NCBI GenBank assembly: GCA_934047225.1
Contig: OW203986.1
Span: forward strand, 15,751,221 to 15,815,220
Length of the DNA: 64,000 bases
Origin: Ypsolopha sequella
Lineage: Eukaryota > Arthropoda > Insecta > Lepidoptera > Ypsolophidae
Direction of reading: 5' to 3'
Positions 57,401-64,000 of the stretch are shown here, piece by piece. The translations under genes were made by a program, and so were the position numbers. How positions within the stretch are numbered: position 1 is the stretch's first letter; each line of letters starts with the position of its first letter. The notes under the pieces were generated by a model. It did not search any database. It worked only from the letters and a program-made list of their open reading frames with translations, and was not told the DNA's origin.

Positions 57401-58952
57401 TCGTAGAAAATATTGTATTTATGATAGAACGTTGTATTTTTTTTTGTTACAAAGATAATGGAATAGGCAATGATAAATAGGAATAAAAATATGGTAAAAC
57501 GGGGACATTATTTTCAAAAAATTTACTATTACTGAAAAAAAAAGACGGAAAAATTAAAGAAATATTTTTTTAGGATATTATTTTTATGGTAATGGTAGTT
57601 GATTATGTTTTGTTTTTGATTTGGTATGCAACGTCTATTTTTAAGGATTATAACAGTTTTATTTCATTGCATTAGTCGTGATAGATCAAAAGTTATGACA
57701 TATTTTATACATAGTCTCCATGGTAGGCAAACAAATTTAAAACGTAAATTTATAAAACAAAGATTTTCTAAAAAAAAAAATGAAAAATTTTGTCGATAAA
57801 ATAAGGTCTAGTTTCACCCCTTTTCGGATGTGCACTTGTACGAGGGACACACTATATAAGTTGATCGAAGGTGGAATTATACAAACCTGTCGGGTCATCA
57901 ATATCCAATGCTTTCTTACAGATCGCAGTACCACTGCTCTCATTCAGCATACAAACTTCATCTGTTTGGCACGAGCAAAATTTTAAAGATAGATCTCTAT
58001 TGTTAATTTCTTTTGGTTTCTCTTCGTCAGCCAGCGCGTCATTCATGTTATCCTTTTTAAAGTCTTTGGGATATGTTTTTATATTTTTGCGAATTTTGGC
58101 GATGATTTCGGACAGTTTAGGACTTTTCTCTGTTGTTATTACTACAGCTTCTACTGTAGTTCTATCATAATATTTCGAGGTCGTTTCGGTATTTTGCTGC
58201 GAAGCTAGATCTAAATTAACGATAGCCGATGTAGTCTCATTAGATTTTGATATTATTTGTGTTGGCACGGCTGTTGAACTTAATGTGTTCGGTCTAAAAT
58301 TTGGACTAGTAAAATTTACCAAAACAAAACTTATTACTACGATAGCCACTATCATCACACTTATTGAGCACGCTTGTATTTGAGTTCTTTTCTTTACAGG
58401 ACTGTCAGTCAAAGCTAGGCTGACGACACAGCCAATGCCTTTCAGGCTTTTTCTCAGTCTCCGGTGGCTTACATTATTATGGCGAGTTTCATAAGAAGAA
58501 TACTTCTGGCGAAAACTAGAATCGACTTGCCGAGATATTGATGGAATGCACTGGTTACTCTCCGTTGCCGAGGGTTCATTGGCTTTCAGTACGCTTCTAG
58601 TGTGCGGTAAGACTATTGAGCAAGTGTCCTCTCCCATTTCACATCTAGAATTAGTATTTGGACATACACTATTTGTGAAATTATTGCCATTTGGTGTGGA
58701 ATGGGTGTTAGGTATAAACGCATCTCTGGGTGGTGATCTTATTTCATATTTTCTGATCTTTCCTTTGCACGTGTAGCAATATTTTATCATCTTGTTATTA
58801 TCCATGTGATGTCCATTTATAACGGCGTTACGTAAGTGACTGTTTGACCATAGATGTGAGCAGTATAAGGAATCCCAGTTAGTGGAAGAGCCATCGAATT
58901 GTTCGGAAGTAGTCGTTGCCAAGTCACTATCAATGTTCTTTAATAGCGTCAT
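51450..58952 (-). CDS. Type II membrane protein with four LDL-receptor class A repeats
   Basis: Minus-strand exons 58952-57887, 56507-56307, 53329-53210 and 51715-51450 join in frame through three phase-1 GT/AG introns to about 550 residues. Residues 1-194 are a hydrophilic, Ser/Asn-rich cytoplasmic part with basic residues (KKR) just before a single membrane segment at about 195-214 ([19 protein letters not shown]). The outer part has a Ser/Thr-rich stalk, a Cys-containing module ([11 protein letters not shown]...[15 protein letters not shown]) and four LDLa repeats: [20 protein letters not shown], then [37 protein letters not shown], and [13 protein letters not shown]. Repeats 1, 3 and 4 end with the calcium-binding SDE/TDE signature; repeat 2 has FDE. 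LDLa exons with phase-1 borders are typical of modular receptors and of transmembrane serine proteases, but here the frame ends [17 protein letters not shown] with no protease domain. It is most likely a cell-surface binding protein; its ligand is unknown. The exon begins at 58981, so an upstream exon must exist. Confidence 0.85.
52744..53065. repeat. Recent tandem duplication, 161-bp unit x2
   Basis: Copies 52744-52904 and 52905-53065 are almost identical (TTTTGTCTYTTGCTCTAGTT, TGGCTAGCCCCGAGTCGCTG). It lies in the LDLa gene intron, 145 nt downstream (gene sense) of the second LDLa exon. Confidence 0.92.
53920..54068 (-). mobile_element. LINE 3' untranslated remnant (minus strand)
   Basis: It contains AATACAACTTTATTTGTACA and GCGGCCTTATCGCTTAAAGC followed by GATCTCTTCCAGACAACC, the conserved end of a lepidopteran LINE that I recognise. 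It is intronic in the LDLa gene. Confidence 0.6.
54344..54383. repeat. Short perfect hairpin
   Basis: CATAGACTTAGGATATA and its exact reverse complement are separated by a few bases. A shorter analogue, built on CATAGACT, lies at 12252-12284 and another at 31553-31572. Confidence 0.85.
55285..55860 (+). mobile_element. LINE 3' end (plus strand)
   Basis: The plus strand encodes [20 protein letters not shown], then [19 protein letters not shown] and a stop at 55409-55411, the usual C-terminus of a non-LTR ORF2. An AT-rich 3' tail ends with AAATAAATATA plus a T-rich run. A degenerate hammerhead-like CTGACGCCGACTG...GAAATATATC motif lies within the tail near 55607-55640. Confidence 0.65.
55863..56090. 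mobile_element. GATCAGCATCATGAA inverted-repeat element
   Basis: TACAAGGTGATCAGCATCAT and the CCCATAGTAATTTACTCC block are mirrored by CACTATGGGGAGTCGG and CATGATGCTGATCACTTA. It is intronic in the LDLa gene. Confidence 0.8.
56145..56222. repeat. Short direct repeat, about 37-bp unit x2
   Basis: GGGCTCGCCATYAGTTGCGT followed by a T/A run occurs twice in a row, 85 nt from the 3' border of the first LDLa exon (56307). Confidence 0.85.
57233..57853. mobile_element. TIR element family C, copy 2 (621 bp)
   Basis: Same terminal inverted repeats as 22617-23233, in the opposite orientation. The interior shares TTGGTTAACCGCTCGTA, TATTTATGATAGAACGTTGT and CTCCATGGTAGGCAA. Its right edge is about 34 nt from the splice donor of the LDLa gene's main exon at 57887. 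Confidence 0.88.
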
Positions 58953-58975
58953 TATGGTATCTCTAACTCTATCAT
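58952..58975 (-). promoter_or_regulatory. Short upstream reading frame overlapping the LDLa gene start
   Basis: Eight codons (MIELEIP-stop) whose TAA shares its last A with the ATG at 58952 (TAATG). If the upstream exon is non-coding, ribosomes would have to re-initiate. Alternatively the main frame runs on upstream as INDRVRDTI and the true start lies in another exon. Confidence 0.35.
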
Positions 58976-60329
58976 TGATACCTGCAATAAAAGTCTTCGT
59001 ATTAGAGTTAAATTACAACTGCTGGAAAATTAATACGAGAGAGGGTAATGTAATCCTCGCGTGAGCTTAAACTAGCTTTTTGAATTAATTAACTGTGTAA
59101 GTGACACCACTTGTTTCAAGCACTTGTGCAAAGGGTTGTTTAAATTCAAACCAATCGTAACATTATTTCCAAAGCAATTTTAAGGACGGTAAAGGTAACC
59201 ATAACAAATCAAAAAACGCCGAGTCACATGAAAATTTTTAGTATCGTAGAATGTTGTAGATATTGTTTTTCATTCCGTGTGATTGGTGCACACCAAAAAA
59301 CTTTCATACTTTCAAGAGCCGACAAATGCGTGTCACACGATGCTAAAGACACTCGCTACTTTCAGCTTTGTCTGTTATCAGATCACTATTACGTACTAGG
59401 TATTACACAAAAATCTAATACGTGAACTAGGACCCTAAAAATAAACAATTTAAACCATTCCCGTAGAATTTCTAGGTCAAGAAAATTCTTGGTACCACGG
59501 GCTGGTCCGCTGCGATCAGCTGTTCGTCTCAAGTCTCAACTGTTGAAAATACGCAAAGTTATTTGTCCACAATATCACAATGCACACTCACATGATATCA
59601 GCAGCTATACACTGGCACCTCATATCAGTTATTGATAGCACTATTTTATAAATTAAAAATATATTGTCGCGTGGAAGCTTGGGACACGTCTGATGGCTGT
59701 GCCACCGCGTGCCTTGTATCGGAGCGCCGTTGCTGGGGCGACGTTACAACAACTTTGCACCAGCAAGCACCTTACCCCGAACAACGTACGAGCAAGTAAG
59801 ACGTAAATACACTCCCCATGGTTGAAAGTGAAGGATGAAACAATGGGGTTGGCTGATGGTGGCGTATGGTACGCCAGCTCGTGCTCACTCGAGAGTGACG
59901 CGCGGCAAGGTTCACCAGAACCAACAGCTGTCCCTTGCCTGACACCCCATTCCCGCATGTCCAGTTTAATGCTTCGATAGAATAAAAAATTTTAGTGGTA
60001 CAGATAATTTCACTTTACTTTAAATAGGGCGTCAAATTGGAGATTAAATTAACTCTCATTACGCGGGATAAGAAAGTTAATTGTTGCATTCAACTATAAA
60101 GTTGGCATCAGAATTATATGAAAATTACTTTGGTAATATTTAGCAATTGATATCTTCGTAGCAGGTTGGGGGAAGGGAGGGGGTAGAGGGAGGGGAGATA
60201 GCCCCACCATAAAGTTTCATGTGGCGCAAATAATTCGTTTTATATTATATGTCCAACATAATTAGACACCTGATCCTAAAAAAATTGTTCTGATACATGG
60301 TCTAATAAAAGTGGTAATTAATATTTATA

Positions 60330-61493
60330 CTAGGTTGATCAATAAGTTTCTGGAATAGGATACTTTACATTAACTTATAGTAGGGATGCATTCTATCTTA
60401 TTCGAAACTTTAATTGAATTTGAAGATTCATGTCAAAGAATTTGATAAATAGGTGTCACCAATTTTTTTTGACATTTGCATTTGGCGGGAGCTATTCGTG
60501 TCCAAAAATGGAGAAAATCGAAATTCGCGTGGTTATTCAATATTTCTGCCTGAATTTCTTTTTATCAAACGTGTGTTTGAAGAAATGCAATCTACTTTGG
60601 GAGATAAATTATTCTCCAGCAACATACTGGTACGCGGAATTTAAATGCGGCAGAACCGTCTGTAAAAAAAAACTCACTCTGGGCGCCCAACTACTGCCAC
60701 TACCAAAGACAACGTTAAAAAACTTCAAGAAATTGTTAAGACAGATCGACGTGTGACTATTCGTTATTTAGCTGAAATTATGAAGGTTTCGTTCGGATCA
60801 ATTCAGTTCATGTTAACTCATACCTTACATTCGAAAAGGTAGCCGCGCGTTGTGTTCCTCAAATGTTAACAGACGCACAAAAGAAAGCAAGAGTAAACAT
60901 TTCGAAGCAAAATTAAGCAATTATGGATGAAGACCCAGAATCTTTTAGACAAAGTTTCGTGAAAGTTGATGAAACGTGAGTTCAGCATTTTGACCCGGAG
61001 ACGAAGAGCCAAAGTAAGGTATGAAACAGATCTTCTCCCCCGCCAGCCAAGAGATTTAATAGTCTCTGCGTCCGATGGCAAAATAATGGCCTCTGTATTC
61101 TGGGATGCGGAAGGTATCATTATGAATGATTTATTTAACAAAAGGACAGACAATAACAGGAGAGTATTATGTAACATTGATAAAAAATTACGGCTGGGTT
61201 TCAGTTAATACAGCATCCGTCCGCCATATTCTCCGGACCTAGCTCCTAGTGATTTTCAAATTGTTTATAATTTGAAAAAGCACTTTTGTGGTATTAAGTT
61301 CTACGGAGATTATGAGGTCACGTGTGCTGTAGGGTCATTTTTCGATACCCAGAATCAAGCTTTTTTTTCAAAGGGAATTGAGCAACTTCCAAAACGTGTA
61401 TTAGGTTAGAAGGTAATTACGTTGAAAAATAAACACAATATATGCCTTTCCTGACGTTTCATTACTCTTACAAAAATATATTGATCAACCTAG
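60330..61493 (+). mobile_element. Degenerate mariner transposon
   Basis: The termini CTAGGTTGATCAATAAG and the inverse TTGATCAACCTAG are each next to TA, the mariner target. The interior encodes broken mariner transposase text: VTIRYLAEIMKVSFGSIQ, then HFDPETKSQSK, and near the end PPYSPDLAPSDFQI, the usual last part of the catalytic domain. Multiple stops and frame breaks rule out an active enzyme. The length (1164 bp) fits a nearly full-length copy. Confidence 0.88.
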
Positions 61494-61831
61494 TATATGA
61501 TTGGGTCAGAGGATTAAACTTTGGATACGGGCATCGAAATGGATACGGGACTTCTGAATATTATAGGTATGTATTTTTTTTTGCGTTAAATGGCCCATTT
61601 CTAGTGTATTTTGAAGTCGCAAAATTTAGGAAATGCACCGAAATTGAGAAAAAAAAATATTTTGAGGTAAGTCACTTATTTTTATATTTTTTGTTGGTAA
61701 TTTTTTTTTTTTTCAATTTCTTTATTCGTGGTTTAAAAAAACGGACTTACTTCTACAATAGCTGCAGCATTGCAGGCGGGAAGTGCAGCCCCTTCGCCCT
61801 TGCGTAACAAAACACAGGCACCCATGCTCAC

Positions 61832-61950
61832 CTCCACAGCTTCGGTTTTCGGCGACCAACCTCAGCTGCCACGGCTCAGACGGGTGCCTGCGCTTTCATA
61901 CGGCGGCGGGCGGGGGCTGCCCTCCCTCTGCGCCTCTGGCTTTTTATATA
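61832..61950 (-). promoter_or_regulatory. Candidate promoter and first exon of the LDLa gene
   Basis: The minus strand has TATATAAAAAG (61940-61950) followed by a GC-rich stretch ending in GGAG/GTGAGC at 61832, a strong splice donor. Spliced to the acceptor at 58982, it would give a non-coding 5' exon of about 85 nt. It contains no open frame continuing into the main exon. This is inference only; the GC-rich patch could belong to something else. Confidence 0.3.
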
Positions 61951-62484
61951 CCTATACACTCTAGGGGTGGTAGCCACGAGACTGCGAGGAGTCGGGGTGT
62001 TCTGATTCCACCTATATTCAACAAAGTCGAGGTGCTCTATATTAAATCATAACAAATTATAACAAAATTTGCGACAAATAAAAGTATGATAAAACTCCAA
62101 TACAGACTCAAAAAATTACATTCAGACTAAAAATCAGATGTCCTCCTGCTCAAGCCTACCCGTTACTTTAAACAATATTATATCAAAACCAGAACTGAGT
62201 TTTTGTAGAGTTGTTATTGAACACCATCAATGTGCGTTGAGCAAGTGATTACTTCAGTTATTTTATAATAATATATACAGCATCGACCCAAGACGTAGGT
62301 TATCGAGAAATTTTATTTATGGTCTCGATTGAGATAACTTTTATTCATATTATTATTGGTACAAATAATAAGTTCGTGATCAACCACTGAAGGGACCTAC
62401 GAGCAGTTTGAAAGTCACTTTGCACTGTTATGTCTAGGAATGTTTAGTTTTTGCTATACCTAGCTAGGCCGGCTATCAGGCTAT

Positions 62485-62965
62485 AAGCGTGCAAGACGCG
62501 TGGAGACCGTTTCTAATCGGTCGCGTTGCGGTGGCCGCTGCGACAGGTTGCGGACATGGGGTGCATGTGCAGCATCCCATCGCGTCAGATCAGATGCGGT
62601 TGTACCGCAGTGTGTCCGTTGCGGCACGCGACTTGACTCCCGAGGTTAGCACAACTCTCACTGCGCGCGCCGCGAGCACTCGTGGCCACTCGCAACTCGA
62701 AGCCCACTCCACCAGCCCGCCCAACTGACACCTCAGTCAGTCTACCCGCGGACTCTCGCTCGACCACCGCGGTCCGAATGCGCGCCGCCGCACTCACTCA
62801 CGCAGTTTCACTCGACAAATATTATTATGTGAATGCGAAGTTTTTATTTACTCAACACGAATACAAGTGAAATGTTAATGTTCGCCGACTGATCAGCGCG
62901 TGTTGCTTCGCCTTGTATTTGCAGACTTCATGAGGAACTGTACGATTCGATTTTATTGAGGTGAG
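62485..62965. other. GC- and CpG-rich patch, possible 5' exon
   Basis: Rich in CpG, with short frames on both strands and a donor-like TTGAG/GTGAGAC on the plus strand at 62960. It may be a promoter and first exon of a plus-strand gene lying to the right of the window. No protein family is recognised. Confidence 0.35.
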
Positions 62966-63230
62966 ACGATGCTTCCTTGCTAATTTATTAAGATACTTAA
63001 GTAATCCAGCCCGCTAGGTACATCGCGAAAACAGCAAGGAAACAGAAGGAGCAACCTATACGAGTTTGATATTGATATTTCTTTATAAGGTGCGTTGAAG
63101 AAAGCGAGTGTAGGCCACCAACTCAGGTGTGCCACTTCTCAAGATCACACACACCGGCACAGTGATGAACCGTGGTTGTGCTGCTTTGTCGGATGCCATT
63201 TTAATCGACGTTCTGATTTATTTTATGTAC

Positions 63231-63370
63231 AATGGTGTCGATTCGGTGTAGCACATCTTAACTTATTTCACAGGACTTAACTTAATTTTAAGCGTTCTGT
63301 CCTTATCTTTTCGAAAAAGACAGTCCTGTCAAATAAGTTAAGTCCTATTACGCCAAATCGACACAATTAT
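63231..63370. mobile_element. MITE family B, copy 3
   Basis: It starts AATGGTGTCGATTCGGTGTA and ends TTACGCCAAATCGACACAATT, with inner TTAACTTAATTTTAAGCGTT. It is the shortest of the three copies. Confidence 0.8.
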
Positions 63371-64000
63371 CATCTGCATTATTAAGCCATAGTGTATCAA
63401 TTTATAAGAAACCTTTCAAGTTAATTCAAAACATCTTTTTATACAGAAACCTGTAAATAAAATGCGCGCAACCAGAACAAAATCTCGAAGCGATTGTGAA
63501 AGTGACAAAACTAAACATAACAGTAACGCAATAGCCGAGTCATTTGCGAACGCTCCTGTAATGTTTTCCTTTACTTTCTCATAGTTGGAGTTACCTACAA
63601 AAGAGTAGCCATTCCTCTACCAGGAATTATCGACAATCACATTACCAAAAGCCAGACTCTGCTGTTCGTTTCGTTATCTGTTGACTCACCGTCCTGTACT
63701 TGGCAAGGATATCAACAGTATAAATGCCAATTATTACCATTACTGGTCATTATAGTGCCTATCTCTTCATGCGCCATGCTTGGTAACAATTGAACAAAGA
63801 AGACTTTGTTTACAAACAGTAATTTTCCTGTTAAGCTGCATCCAGACATTTGGCAAATGGGTGGGTTCAACTTACTAACAGAGACATAACACAAAGGGTT
63901 ATTTATTTAACCTTCCTTTCTGGTTGTTGTTGAAGGTTTTTAAACCTTGATATATTAAGTTAATTTAGTCACATCAATAGCACGGTAGTTAAGCTAGGTT

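Overview
This looks like nuclear DNA of an insect, most probably a moth or butterfly. It is AT-rich, has long introns with GT/AG borders, and carries many repeat types that I associate with lepidopteran genomes: GGGTTCCGT...CACTTGGCCGG elements, snap-back MITEs, RTE and jockey-like LINE fragments, and a dead mariner. No bacterial, viral or CRISPR features were seen. I cannot name the species.

Three multi-exon protein genes are supported, all on the minus strand. (1) 13357-17388: a three-exon gene for a secreted low-complexity Ser/Gly/Ala/Pro-rich protein of about 915 residues. Its 32 mature cysteines all lie in close pairs, mostly C-x4-C. It has a TATA box, a short first exon holding the signal peptide, and a poly(A) signal. 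(2) 20737-42582: the Ars2/Serrate gene, rebuilt as 16 coding exons giving 874 residues, close to human SRRT (876). It is complete from the N-terminal SDDEYDR motif to the C-terminal YNDLDFPD tail. (3) 51450-58952: a single-pass type II membrane protein of about 550 residues with four C-terminal LDL-receptor class A repeats on phase-1 exons, and no protease domain.

Layout: 1-13 kb is repeat-rich intergenic DNA with no convincing gene. 13.3-17.4 kb is the secreted protein gene. 17.5-20.2 kb is intergenic. 20.7-42.6 kb is Ars2, with introns full of palindromic MITEs, LINE scraps and a tandem duplication of one of its own exons. 42.7-51.3 kb is intergenic with a truncated LINE, nested hAT-type and other inverted-repeat elements, and tRNA-like heads. 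51.4-59 kb is the LDLa gene. 59-64 kb holds a degenerate mariner and GC-rich patches that may include 5' untranslated exons.

Main leads: four tandem copies of the 3' half of one Ars2 coding exon; the all-paired-cysteine structural protein; a recurring motif resembling a hammerhead ribozyme, present in several copies including an inverted pair; and a four-LDLa type II membrane protein that ends without a catalytic domain. The three genes show no functional link to each other beyond being neighbours.
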